DNA from: Deltaproteobacteria bacterium | GTDB taxonomy: Bacteria > Myxococcota_A > Polyangia > JAAYKL01 | DNA length: 64,000 nucleotides | NCBI GenBank assembly: GCA_028713995.1 | Contig: JAQTNF010000009.1 | Location: forward strand, 1 to 64,000 | Direction: 5' to 3' | Part shown: positions 55,092 to 64,000 of the stretch, in pieces | Layout of the letters: every line of letters starts with the position of its first letter | Position numbering within the stretch: position 1 is the stretch's first letter | Translations under genes and position numbers: made by a program | The notes under the pieces: generated by a model | What the model was told of the DNA's origin: nothing | Database searches by the model: none | What the model saw: the letters and a program-made list of their open reading frames with translations, nothing else

Positions 55092-56201
55092 CTATTCGTC
55101 CGGGCCGAACACGGGCGTCCATTCCATGCCGTCATGGCGCCAGATCTCGGGTTGCCACGACGTGATGGGGTAGCCGTACCCGTAGCCCCCGGCCGCATAG
55201 AACTCCGTGGCGGAGCAACCGTGGATATCCTGCACAAAGGCCTCGCCGACGGGGCTCAAGGGATCGAGCTCCGTCCACTGCGTTCCGTCGAAATGGTAGA
55301 GCTCGGGAGCGCTGCTGACTGTATAGACGTTTTCGGCCGAGGAGCCCCACAACGAGAGGAAGGGCCCCTCCGACACGCAAGTATTCTTGAAAACCTCCTT
55401 CCACGCCAACCCGTCGAAGTGCGCGATGCTGACCCCCCAGCAATCCTCGAACGGATTCAATTCATTGTCGCCCGCGATGTAGACGTCGCCGGGCGAAGCT
55501 CCCCACACCGCATGCTGGGGAAAGTACCGGGGAGACGGCGAAGGGTCCGGATTCGGCGGTACGTCTTCAAGATAGCTCCAGCTCGATCCGTCGTAGTGCA
55601 GGACCACGCCGTCGTCGGTTGGCTCGCCGACCGCGTAGACGTCGCTGGATGAGCTTCCCCAGACTCCGCTCAGATTCGACACGGTTCCGCTCCCCATGGG
55701 CGTCCACTGTTCGCCGTCGAAGCGGACGATGGTCCCCTCTTTGCCGACCGCGAAGACTTCGCCGTCGGCCACTCCCCACACGTCGACGAGATCTACCCCG
55801 GTGGGGCTGCTCATAAACTGCCAGCCGTCCCCGTCGAACCGAATGAGCGTGCCGCCGCGGCCGACCGCGAAAACGTTGTCGTGCGAGTTGCCCCAGAGTC
55901 CCGACAAGAATTCCTTGGTCGGGCTCTCCATCCAGGTCCAGTCGAGGCCGTCGTAGTGAAGGATCTTCCCGTTCGTGCCCACGGCGAAGACGTCGCCAGA
56001 GGCAACGGCGAAGATCGCGTCGAGGTAGTCGCCGTTCGGCACGGTCGACCCGGTATCCGTGTCGCCGTCGGTGCCAGAGTCCATGTCACCATCTGCCCCC
56101 GCGTCCTTGCAGGTATTAAAGTTCCGCTCGTTGTCGCACCCGGCGACAAATCCGAGCAGCCCGGCCACAAGCAAACCAATCAGCCGCCCTCGAGTCTTCA
56201 T
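55092..56201 (-). CDS. Lipoprotein with seven DG-x2-W repeats, probable beta-propeller
   Basis: 369 residues. Lipobox FVAGC (Cys22), then an Asp/Gly-rich linker with DGD, DTD repeats (34-52). From residue 58 to the end there are seven repeats of about 40 residues built on a WG-x-S-x2-DV-(Y/F)-AVG ... HFDG-x2-W pattern, with DG-x2-W near the end of each. Seven units suggest a seven-bladed propeller, a common protein- or glycan-binding scaffold. SD GGAGGAAC. Divergent from the kinase gene at 56309. Confidence 0.75.
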   Translation of the reverse strand: MKTRGRLIGLLVAGLLGFVAGCDNERNFNTCKDAGADGDMDSGTDGDTDTGSTVPNGDYLDAIFAVASGDVFAVGTNGKILHYDGLDWTWMESPTKEFLSGLWGNSHDNVFAVGRGGTLIRFDGDGWQFMSSPTGVDLVDVWGVADGEVFAVGKEGTIVRFDGEQWTPMGSGTVSNLSGVWGSSSSDVYAVGEPTDDGVVLHYDGSSWSYLEDVPPNPDPSPSPRYFPQHAVWGASPGDVYIAGDNELNPFEDCWGVSIAHFDGLAWKEVFKNTCVSEGPFLSLWGSSAENVYTVSSAPELYHFDGTQWTELDPLSPVGEAFVQDIHGCSATEFYAAGGYGYGYPITSWQPEIWRHDGMEWTPVFGPDE

Positions 56202-56225
56202 GAAGTTCCTCCCGCCGAGGTCTTC

Positions 56226-56234
56226 AGTATATCA
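56226..56234 (-). promoter_or_regulatory. Extended -10 promoter for the propeller lipoprotein
   Basis: Minus strand TGATATACT, an exact TGN extension plus TATACT. No good -35 is seen at 17 bp, which is usual for extended -10 promoters. Gives a leader of about 18 nt that includes the SD. Confidence 0.35.
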
Positions 56235-56270
56235 CGGACACGCAGAACCCCGAGCCTTCACAAGTTTCCC

Positions 56271-56299
56271 TTGTTTTGGCCGGGGCGAGAAAATATCAT
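56271..56299 (+). promoter_or_regulatory. Near-leaderless promoter of the kinase gene
   Basis: TTGTTT (56271-56276), 17-bp spacer, TATCAT (56294-56299, five of six). The ATG at 56309 lies 9 nt after the -10 box, leaving at most a few nt of leader; no SD. Confidence 0.45.
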
Positions 56300-56308
56300 G
56301 ATTCGCAT

Positions 56309-57931
<1,623 letters not shown>

Positions 57932-57949
57932 ATGACGAAAGGATACGTC

Positions 57950-59164
57950 ATGCGAACCGCCGTGTTGATGGTTGCGCTGGGCATGTGCCTGCTCGCCTGC
58001 CCGCAGCCCGCCCGGGCCGGGGACAAAGCCGGGGACAAGGCCTCGGCGCAGAAGCACTTCCAGACCGGGCTCGCCCTCATGAAGGCGGAGGACTTCGCCG
58101 GCGCGTCCGCGGAGTTCGAGACGTCGGTCTCGCTCTTCCCCACCAAGACGGGCCTGTTCAATCTGGCCAACTGCTACAAGGCGCTCCACCGCTACAGCAA
58201 GGCCCTGGACGCGCTCGAGAAGCTCGACGAGAAGTTCGGGGAAGACCTCGATGACGAGATGAAGGGATCGGTCAAGCGCCAGGAGAACGAGATCCGGGCC
58301 CTCATCGCGGACGTGGAGATCGCGGTGAAGCAGACCGGCGCCGTCATCAAGGTCGACGGCCGCGAGGTGGGCGCAAGCCCGCTCGCGGAGGCTGTTGTCG
58401 TGGGGCCGGGCGAGCACGCCATCGAAGTGTCCCTCGACGGTTACGAAGCGGTCTCGCGCAAGATCACCCTCGTTTCCGGGGCCAAGGCCAAGGAGTCTTT
58501 CGACCTCGAACCGTCGCGCGTGCAGCTCACCGTCACGGCCAAGCCCGACGGCGCCGTGGTCACGGTCGACGGCAAGAAACAGGGTGAGACCCCGCTCAAG
58601 GAACCGTTGCGGCTCGCGCCGGGCAAGCACACGGTGCGGATCTCCAGGGACGGCTACGCGGACGCGGAGCGCGAGGTGACGCTCGAGCCCAAGGAGAACA
58701 TGGCCCTCGACCTCACCCTCGACGAGGCGACACAGGCGGCGGCGGTCGTCCCGGCGGCCGGGCCCGAGAACAAGCCCGCGGCCGGGCCCGCGACACCCTC
58801 GCCCCCGAAGGCCGAGCAGGAATCCGGCAACAAGCCGTCGATCCTGTTCTGGACCGGTCTCGGACTGACCGCGGCGACCGGGATCGCGGCCGGGACGTTC
58901 TGGATCCTGGCCGACACGAGCTACGACTCCTTCACCAAGTCCCGCGAGGACTACCGCGACGGAAAGATCGACGCGGACAACTCCAAGCTCAAGAACGCCA
59001 AGGAGTTCACGGATCTGTACGGCAAGATCGCGCTCGGCACGGGCATCGCGGCCGGCGCGCTGGCGCTCGGGACCGCGATTGTGCTCGTGCTCGACATGAC
59101 CGGAGAAGAGTCCGGAAACGCCCAGGCCTCAGTCGTGCCCGGCGGCGTCGTGGTGAGGTTCTAG
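57950..59164 (+). CDS. TPR/PEGA-domain exported membrane protein
   Basis: 404 residues. Signal or lipoprotein-type N-terminus MRTAVLMVALGMCLLACPQP. A TPR-like helical region (25-110; AQKHFQTGLALMKAEDFAGA) precedes two PEGA repeats (about 115-175 and 185-250; GAVIKVDGREVGASPL and GAVVTVDGKKQGETPL). The C-terminal part has two hydrophobic helices (SILFWTGLGLTAATGIAAGT and IALGTGIAAGALALGTAIVL). ATG 57950 is preferred to 57932 because AAAGGA is 6 nt upstream. PEGA domains bind envelope components. Adjacent to the kinase, a likely partner or substrate. Confidence 0.88.
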   Translation: MRTAVLMVALGMCLLACPQPARAGDKAGDKASAQKHFQTGLALMKAEDFAGASAEFETSVSLFPTKTGLFNLANCYKALHRYSKALDALEKLDEKFGEDLDDEMKGSVKRQENEIRALIADVEIAVKQTGAVIKVDGREVGASPLAEAVVVGPGEHAIEVSLDGYEAVSRKITLVSGAKAKESFDLEPSRVQLTVTAKPDGAVVTVDGKKQGETPLKEPLRLAPGKHTVRISRDGYADAEREVTLEPKENMALDLTLDEATQAAAVVPAAGPENKPAAGPATPSPPKAEQESGNKPSILFWTGLGLTAATGIAAGTFWILADTSYDSFTKSREDYRDGKIDADNSKLKNAKEFTDLYGKIALGTGIAAGALALGTAIVLVLDMTGEESGNAQASVVPGGVVVRF

Positions 59165-59166
59165 CC

Positions 59167-60657
59167 ATGAAACAATATCTATCCATCGGTCTTCAAGCGT
59201 CTTGGGCCGCATGCGCGGCGACGGCTCTGCTTGTCGCCGGGTGCTACGATCTGAGCCTCGGCTCGGTGAGGGACACCGGATCGGACAACGACACTGGCTC
59301 TGACAGTGACTCCGACGGCGACTCCGATTCCGACAGCGATTCCGACTCCGACTCCGACAGCGACTCCGACTCCGACAGCGACTCGGACTCCGACTCCGAC
59401 TCGGATTCCGGCTCCGACACGGATTCCGGCTCCGACACGGAAACGGGCACTGCGCCGTGGGTCGGCGCGCCGTGCACGCAGTCGAACCCGGATCCCTGCC
59501 CGGAACTGACCGGCGTGACCGATTCATTCTGCTTCATGTGGTCCGGGGCTTCCGGCGGCATCTGCACGAAGAAATGCACGCCCGCCACGGACAGCAATCC
59601 AGTGGACGGATGCGGCATCGACGGGGTCGTGTGCATGGATATCTCGGGATTGACGTCCGACACCGCGGACGACGCGTCAGGCTACGGGCTCTGTGTGGAG
59701 AAGTGCGTGCCCTCGACGTCCGGCAGCGAGTGCCGGGCCGGTTACGTCAAGTGCGATCCTCAATCGTGGTCGTTCGAGGCCCATTTCGCAACCTGCCTGC
59801 TTACCAAATGCCAAACAAACGCGGATTGCGGGCTCGGAGGAAAGGACTGCACGACGGACTCCACGGTGTGCGACACGCCGAACGGCGAGGCATGCGAGGA
59901 CCAGGGCGACGGCACGAAGCTCTGTGTGAGCTACGGCACGTGCGACACGCTCACCGGCCGCTGCTCCTGGGCCGGCAACCCCGACGCCGAGATCGGGGAT
60001 CCGTGCGAGTTCAACTCGCAGTGCGGCGACAACATGATCTGCTTCGAGGAGTCCAAGGATGCGGAGAGCAAGGCGCTCCTGCGCAACGGCATGTGCACGA
60101 AGACGGGCTGCGGGGCCGCGAGCCAGACGGCTCCCAACGGCTCCGGCTCGACCGAGCAGGCGATCATCGATCGCTACGGGTGCACCTCGTCGGGGGTCTG
60201 CAACAGGGCCTTCTACGGAGGCGGCCTGTGCTTCAGGAGCTGCCTCCCGAACAATCCCACCTCCTGCCGCCAGCCGGCGTGGGGCGGCGGCACGGTGCTC
60301 GACCAGAACGGCGATTATGATTGTTACGACAAGAGCGGGTGGACATACGGAATCAACGCGGACGGAGGATCGGGCGCGGGAAAGAAAATAAAGGTTATCG
60401 ACGGTCCGTATTGCTTCTGGGTCTCGTCCCAGAATTATGGGAAGTGCCAGGTCTACGACGGGACGCTCGAGCTCGCGGACGACTGCACCGCCTCGACCGC
60501 ATCGCGTTGCTTCACGTGCGACGAGTACTATGGACAGAACAGCGGCGGGACGAGCTGGGGCATGCAGATGATGTGCCGCAACCCGGTCACCGGCGCGGCC
60601 CAGAGCGACGGCTACTGTCTCGACAGCACGACCTCCGGCCAGACGGGATCGTGGTGA
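59167..60657 (+). CDS. Cys-rich lipoprotein with Asp/Ser-repeat linker (paralog 1)
   Basis: 496 residues. Lipobox LVAGC (Cys26). A long Asp-Ser/Asp-Thr linker (about 36-95) precedes a Cys-rich ectodomain with more than thirty Cys. Distinctive segments include NPVDGCGIDGVVCMDIS, DPQSWSFEAHF, CGLGGKDCTTDS, EDQGDGTKLCVSYG and SGTSWGMQMMCRNPVTG, nearly all shared with the next gene. No enzymatic motif. Probably a surface-exposed lipoprotein on a flexible stalk. It follows the PEGA protein by 2 bp and so is probably in the kinase operon. Confidence 0.85.
   Translation: MKQYLSIGLQASWAACAATALLVAGCYDLSLGSVRDTGSDNDTGSDSDSDGDSDSDSDSDSDSDSDSDSDSDSDSDSDSDSGSDTDSGSDTETGTAPWVGAPCTQSNPDPCPELTGVTDSFCFMWSGASGGICTKKCTPATDSNPVDGCGIDGVVCMDISGLTSDTADDASGYGLCVEKCVPSTSGSECRAGYVKCDPQSWSFEAHFATCLLTKCQTNADCGLGGKDCTTDSTVCDTPNGEACEDQGDGTKLCVSYGTCDTLTGRCSWAGNPDAEIGDPCEFNSQCGDNMICFEESKDAESKALLRNGMCTKTGCGAASQTAPNGSGSTEQAIIDRYGCTSSGVCNRAFYGGGLCFRSCLPNNPTSCRQPAWGGGTVLDQNGDYDCYDKSGWTYGINADGGSGAGKKIKVIDGPYCFWVSSQNYGKCQVYDGTLELADDCTASTASRCFTCDEYYGQNSGGTSWGMQMMCRNPVTGAAQSDGYCLDSTTSGQTGSW
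59298..59445 (+). repeat. Asp-Ser codon repeats
   Basis: Runs of GACTCC/GATTCC/GACAGC hexamers, about 25 copies with wobble changes, encode the DS linker of the lipoprotein. Such linkers act as flexible acidic stalks and are prone to slippage. Confidence 0.85.
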
Positions 60658-60713
60658 CACGGGCTCGAGCACCGGCGAGATGACCCAAACGATTGCAAAA
60701 AGGAGGGGCTGAC

Positions 60714-62330
60714 ATGAAATCAAAGAAAATCTTCAATGGTGGAGTGCTGTGGGCCGCGGGGTTGGCGGCGACCTTCATGTCCGGGTGTTACATCACGCAC
60801 GACGGCTCGGACGACGACACCACAACAGATACCAATGGTGGAGGCTGCCAGACCGACGAATGGGCGTGCAGCAGCGGCTTGTGCATCGACGCGGCTTCCC
60901 GTTGCAACGGGATCGTCGACTGTCCCACCGGCGACGACGAGACAGGCTGCGACACGGGCGGCGGCGACACGGACTCCGATTCCGACTCCGATACGGATAC
61001 GGACGGCGATGCGGATACGGATGGCGATACGGATACCGATTCCGATTCCGACACGGATACGGACACAACGACGGACACAACGACGGACACAACGACAGAC
61101 ACGAGCGCCGGCGATTGGGTGGGCTCGCCGTGCGACGTCCCGGACGGGGGAGCGGATCCCTGCCCCGACCTCACCGGCGTGGCCGAGTCGGCGTGCTTCT
61201 CTTGGTCCGGGGCTCCGGGCGGATTCTGCTCGATGCAGTGCACGCCCGCCACGAGCGACAACCCGGTGGACGGGTGCGGCATGACCGGCGTCGTCTGCAC
61301 GGATATCTCGCCGCTGACCGGCAGCACCGACGACGACGCGACCGGCTTCGACATCTGCGTCGAAAAATGCGTGCCGTCCACCACGGGCGCAGAGTGCAAG
61401 GCCTCGTACATCCGGTGCGATCCGCAATCCTGGTCGTTCGAGGCCATGTTCAGCACGTGCCTCCTTTCCAAGTGCCAGGGTGACGCGGATTGCGGGCTCG
61501 GAGGGAAGGACTGCACGACGGGCTCCGCAGTGTGCGACACCCCGAACGGCGAGACCTGCGAGGATCAGGGCGACGGCACGAAGCAGTGCGTCTCCTATGG
61601 GGTCTGCGACGTCGTCACCGGCCGCTGCTCCTGGACCGGCGACCCCAATGCCAAGATCGGGGATCCTTGCGAGTTCAACTCGGAGTGCGGCGACAACATG
61701 ATCTGCCTCGACGAGATGGTGGACACGAACGGCAAGACGGTTCCCGCGAACGGGGTGTGCCTGAAGCAGGGCTGCGCCGTGGCCAACCAGTCGTCCCCAA
61801 ACAACTCCCACTCCACGGAGCAGGCGATCATTGATCGCTATGACTGCACCGCGTTCGGCGAGTGCCACATCGGGTGGATGGGCGGCGGCTTCTGCCTGCG
61901 CCGCTGCCTGCCGGACGGCAGCAACCCCTCGTTCACCTGTCGCCAGGCGGCGTGGGACACCGAAACGGTCCTCGATGGCGACGGCGATTACGACTGTTAC
62001 GATCAGAGCAGCTTTGCTTACAGCATCCTGGCGGGCGGGGGCCAGTACCCGGTCGTGGCGGGTCCGTTCTGCCAGTGGATCTCAGAGGGCGCGATGGCGA
62101 AATGCGGCCTTTACGGCGGCCTGGAGATCGCAAGCGATTGCACGGGCTCGACGGCTCCGACCTGCCGGACCTGCGACGAGTCCTTCGGCCGCAAGAACAG
62201 CGGCACGAGCTGGGGCATGGACATGATCTGCCGCGACCCGGTCACGGGTCAGCCGGCGGCCGACGGCTACTGTCTCGACGGCACGACCTCCGGACCGACC
62301 GCGGTCTGGGATGCGGACTCGGGCATCTAG
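60714..62330 (+). CDS. Cys-rich lipoprotein with LDL-receptor class A module (paralog 2)
   Basis: 538 residues from MKSKKIFNGGVLWAAGLAAT, with SD AAAAGGAGG. Lipobox MSGC (Cys25). Residues 45-79 form an LDLa-like module: six Cys spaced C-x6-C-x4-C-x6-C-x5-C-x8-C, with the acidic end DCPTGDDETGC resembling the calcium site. A DT/DS-rich linker (81-130) follows, then the same Cys-rich ectodomain as the upstream gene, well over half identical by eye. The upstream paralog has no LDLa module. Probable tandem duplication with later domain gain or loss. Confidence 0.87.
   Translation: MKSKKIFNGGVLWAAGLAATFMSGCYITHDGSDDDTTTDTNGGGCQTDEWACSSGLCIDAASRCNGIVDCPTGDDETGCDTGGGDTDSDSDSDTDTDGDADTDGDTDTDSDSDTDTDTTTDTTTDTTTDTSAGDWVGSPCDVPDGGADPCPDLTGVAESACFSWSGAPGGFCSMQCTPATSDNPVDGCGMTGVVCTDISPLTGSTDDDATGFDICVEKCVPSTTGAECKASYIRCDPQSWSFEAMFSTCLLSKCQGDADCGLGGKDCTTGSAVCDTPNGETCEDQGDGTKQCVSYGVCDVVTGRCSWTGDPNAKIGDPCEFNSECGDNMICLDEMVDTNGKTVPANGVCLKQGCAVANQSSPNNSHSTEQAIIDRYDCTAFGECHIGWMGGGFCLRRCLPDGSNPSFTCRQAAWDTETVLDGDGDYDCYDQSSFAYSILAGGGQYPVVAGPFCQWISEGAMAKCGLYGGLEIASDCTGSTAPTCRTCDESFGRKNSGTSWGMDMICRDPVTGQPAADGYCLDGTTSGPTAVWDADSGI
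60965..61104 (+). repeat. Asp-Thr/Asp-Ser codon repeats
   Basis: GATACG/GATTCC/GACACG hexamers followed by three GACACAACGACG units encode the acidic linker (DTDSDSDSD...DTTTDTTT). Distinct from the linker of the paralog, so it has evolved rapidly. Confidence 0.85.
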
Positions 62331-62350
62331 GCAACAGAGGATCCCCCCAG

Positions 62351-63616
62351 GTGACCACATTCACGAGCGCCCTGCCCTGCCTGACCGCCGACGTGCCGCC
62401 GGTCGGCGCGGCCATCCGCCGTCACCTCGCCGACTTCGAGGTCGACGAGATCCCGGCCTATCTGCCGAGCGGGGACGGAGATCACGTCTACTTCCGCATC
62501 GAGAAGAGCGGGCTCGCCACGTCGCGGGCCGTGCGCGAGATCGCCCGGGCGCTCGGCGCGGCGCCGCGCGACGTCGGGTTCGCGGGACAGAAGGACGCGG
62601 GCGGGGTCACACGGCAGACGCTCAGCCTGGAGCACGTCGATCCGGATCGGGTGCGCGCGCTCGACCTGCCCCGGATCCGGGTGCTCGAGGTGAGCCGCCA
62701 CCGCAACAAGCTTCGCATGGGGCATCTCAAGGGAAACCGGTTCAGGCTCCTGCTTCGCGAGGTCGCTCCGGATCGCGTCGGCGATATCCGGACCGTCCTC
62801 GCCCTGCTCGGCTCGCGGGGCGCGCCCAACTACTTCGGCGATCAGCGCTTCGGCCTGCGAGGCGACACGGGAGAGACGGGCCGAGCCCTGCTCGCGGGCG
62901 ACTTCGGCGCCGCGGCAGAGATCGTGGCCGGTCGGCCCGGCGATGCGGATTCGGGCCCGGTTCTCGAGGCACGAACGCTCTTCGCCCGGGGCGCGTTCGA
63001 AGAGGCGGCCCGGGCATGGCCGCGCGGGTTCGACGAAGCGCGAAGGGTTTGTCTGGCCATGCTCCGGTTCCGGGGCGACCCCAGACGGGCGATGATGTCC
63101 CTCGACAGGCGCGCGCTCGGTTTCTACGTGTCCGCGTTCCAGTCGCAGGTCTTCAACGCCGTGGTGGCGGCACGCGTGCGTGGGCTCGACCGCGTGATGC
63201 AAGGCGATCTGGCCTGGAAGCACGACTCGGGCGCGGTGTTCCGCGTGGACGATCCGGCCGCGGAGCAGCAGAGGACCGATGCCTTCGAGATCTCGCCGAC
63301 CGGTCCGCTTTTTGGGCCGCGCATGACCGAGCCCCGGGATGAGCCCGCGCGCATGGAAGACGATGCGCTCGCTTCCGCCGGGGTGGATCGTCGCGCGTTC
63401 GAGGCCAAGGGACCGCTCTCGTGCCCCGGGGGCCGGCGCCCCTTGCGCTTCCGTCCCGAGGGTGCCGAGGTCGAGCCCGGCTCGGACGAGCACGGTCCGT
63501 TCCTGGAGCTGCGTTTCACCTTGTCCCCGGGGTGCTACGCCACCGCGATCCTGCGCGAGATCGGCAAGGACCGGCTCCAGGAGGACGATCCCATCGCGAC
63601 CCGCAGCCGTCCGTAG
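62351..63616 (+). CDS. truD: tRNA pseudouridine(13) synthase TruD
   Basis: 421 residues from a GTG (MTTFTSALPCL) with AGAGGA upstream. Isomerises U13 of tRNA-Glu. The catalytic Asp lies in GFAGQKDAGGVTRQTLSLEH; NYFGDQRFG and the insertion domain are typical. Start set by the N-terminal VDEIPAYLPSGDGDHVYFRI motif (FxVxExP...G.H). Convergent with the partial receiver gene, 8 bp away. Confidence 0.95.
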   Translation: MTTFTSALPCLTADVPPVGAAIRRHLADFEVDEIPAYLPSGDGDHVYFRIEKSGLATSRAVREIARALGAAPRDVGFAGQKDAGGVTRQTLSLEHVDPDRVRALDLPRIRVLEVSRHRNKLRMGHLKGNRFRLLLREVAPDRVGDIRTVLALLGSRGAPNYFGDQRFGLRGDTGETGRALLAGDFGAAAEIVAGRPGDADSGPVLEARTLFARGAFEEAARAWPRGFDEARRVCLAMLRFRGDPRRAMMSLDRRALGFYVSAFQSQVFNAVVAARVRGLDRVMQGDLAWKHDSGAVFRVDDPAAEQQRTDAFEISPTGPLFGPRMTEPRDEPARMEDDALASAGVDRRAFEAKGPLSCPGGRRPLRFRPEGAEVEPGSDEHGPFLELRFTLSPGCYATAILREIGKDRLQEDDPIATRSRP

Positions 63617-63624
63617 CAACACGT

Positions 63625-64000
63625 CTACGAAACGCGGCCGACGTCCAGGACGCGGCGCACGCTGTCCGCGAGCGCCTGCACCGAGAACGGCTTTTGCACG
63701 AAGCCCGCCCCGGCGCCGGGCACGCCCTCCCCGGCCACCACGTCGTCCGGATAGCCGGACATGAAGAGGACCTTCATCCCCGGCCTCGTCTCGGCCAGCC
63801 GGTCGTGCAGCTCGCGCCCGTTCATGCGGGGCATGACCACGTCCGTGAGCAGGAGGTGGATCTCGCCCGCGAACGCGCCCGAGATCGCGAGCGCCTCGGC
63901 CGCGCTTCCCGCGTCCATGACCCTGTAGCCGTGGTCCTCCAGGATCTCGCAGGCCATCTTGCGCACGGCCTCCTCGTCCTCGACCACCAGGACGGTCTCG
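63625..64000 (-). CDS. Receiver domain, C-terminal end of a larger protein, partial
   Basis: The final 124 codons are visible and remain open at the right edge (ETVLVVEDEEAVRKMACE...). Acidic pocket, phospho-Asp in LLLTDVVMPRMNG, and Lys in FVQKPFS are present. ETVLVVEDE immediately before a receiver is typical of hybrid histidine kinases, so the missing 5' part probably encodes PAS/kinase domains. It may instead start just outside the window as a lone receiver. Confidence 0.85.
   Translation of the reverse strand, partial: ETVLVVEDEEAVRKMACEILEDHGYRVMDAGSAAEALAISGAFAGEIHLLLTDVVMPRMNGRELHDRLAETRPGMKVLFMSGYPDDVVAGEGVPGAGAGFVQKPFSVQALADSVRRVLDVGRVS

Noticed and set aside
59298-59445. Short periodic repeats that could be mistaken for a CRISPR array
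   Set aside because: The unit is 6 bp, in frame and coding for Asp-Ser; there are no spacers and no cas genes.

Overview
The window is GC-rich bacterial DNA that is almost fully coding. Several traits suggest a deltaproteobacterium, most likely Myxococcota or a relative: a PknB-type kinase with a PEGA-like tail, a TPR/PEGA protein, Cys-rich lipoproteins with Asp/Ser linkers, a receiver-DUF4388-J protein, and a three-helix SecE. A trimeric [FeFe]-hydrogenase suggests an anaerobic lifestyle. The taxonomy is inferred from gene content and not proven.

Left flank (1-10.8 kb). A partial phosphofructokinase gene runs off the left edge. Divergent from it are three exported proteins (1290-3470), then mutS2, a membrane-anchored repeat protein, a Pro/Ala-rich lipoprotein, fmt-def and a receiver/DUF4388/J-like protein.

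Core (10.86-44.05 kb, all minus strand). One unbroken gene-expression supercluster reads, in transcription order: tyrS, tRNA-Thr(TGT), tRNA-Tyr, tRNA-Gly, tRNA-Thr(GGT), tuf2, rpmG, tRNA-Trp, secE, nusG, rplK, rplA, rplJ, rplL, rpoB, rpoC, rpsL, rpsG, fusA, tuf1, rpsJ, rplD, rplW, rplB, rpsS, rplV, rpsC, rplP, rpmC, rpsQ, rplN, rplX, rplE, rpsN, rpsH, rplF, rplR, rpsE, rpmD, rplO, secY, adk, rpmJ, rpsM, rpsK, rpsD, rpoA, rplQ. It joins the tufB-L11-rpoBC, str, S10, spc and alpha operons. rplC (L3), map and infA are missing from their usual places. The two tuf genes are identical over about 1.2 kb. The rpsS-rplV junction carries an unexpected 230-bp spacer with a good promoter match.

Middle (44.2-46 kb). 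A Gly-rich RRM protein is followed by a decayed accessory stretch: a transposase C-terminal remnant, a Cys-motif fragment and a lower-GC zinc-ribbon-like ORF.

Hydrogenase operon (45.9-50 kb). A lone receiver protein is followed by NuoE-like, short NuoF-like and [FeFe]-hydrogenase catalytic subunits, tightly coupled.

Right flank (50-64 kb). Envelope and signalling genes: a small exported protein, a 1375-residue polytopic protein made of two similar halves, a lipoprotein with seven DG-x2-W repeats (probable seven-bladed propeller), a transmembrane Ser/Thr kinase directly followed by a TPR/PEGA protein, two tandem paralogous lipoproteins (one with a complete LDL-receptor class A motif), truD, and a partial receiver gene at the right edge.

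A recurring theme is promoter-like sequences whose -10 box lies only 6-9 nt before the start codon (3542, 6542, 10786, 50028, 56309). This suggests leaderless mRNAs for several non-ribosomal genes, whereas the ribosomal genes generally have clear Shine-Dalgarno sequences.
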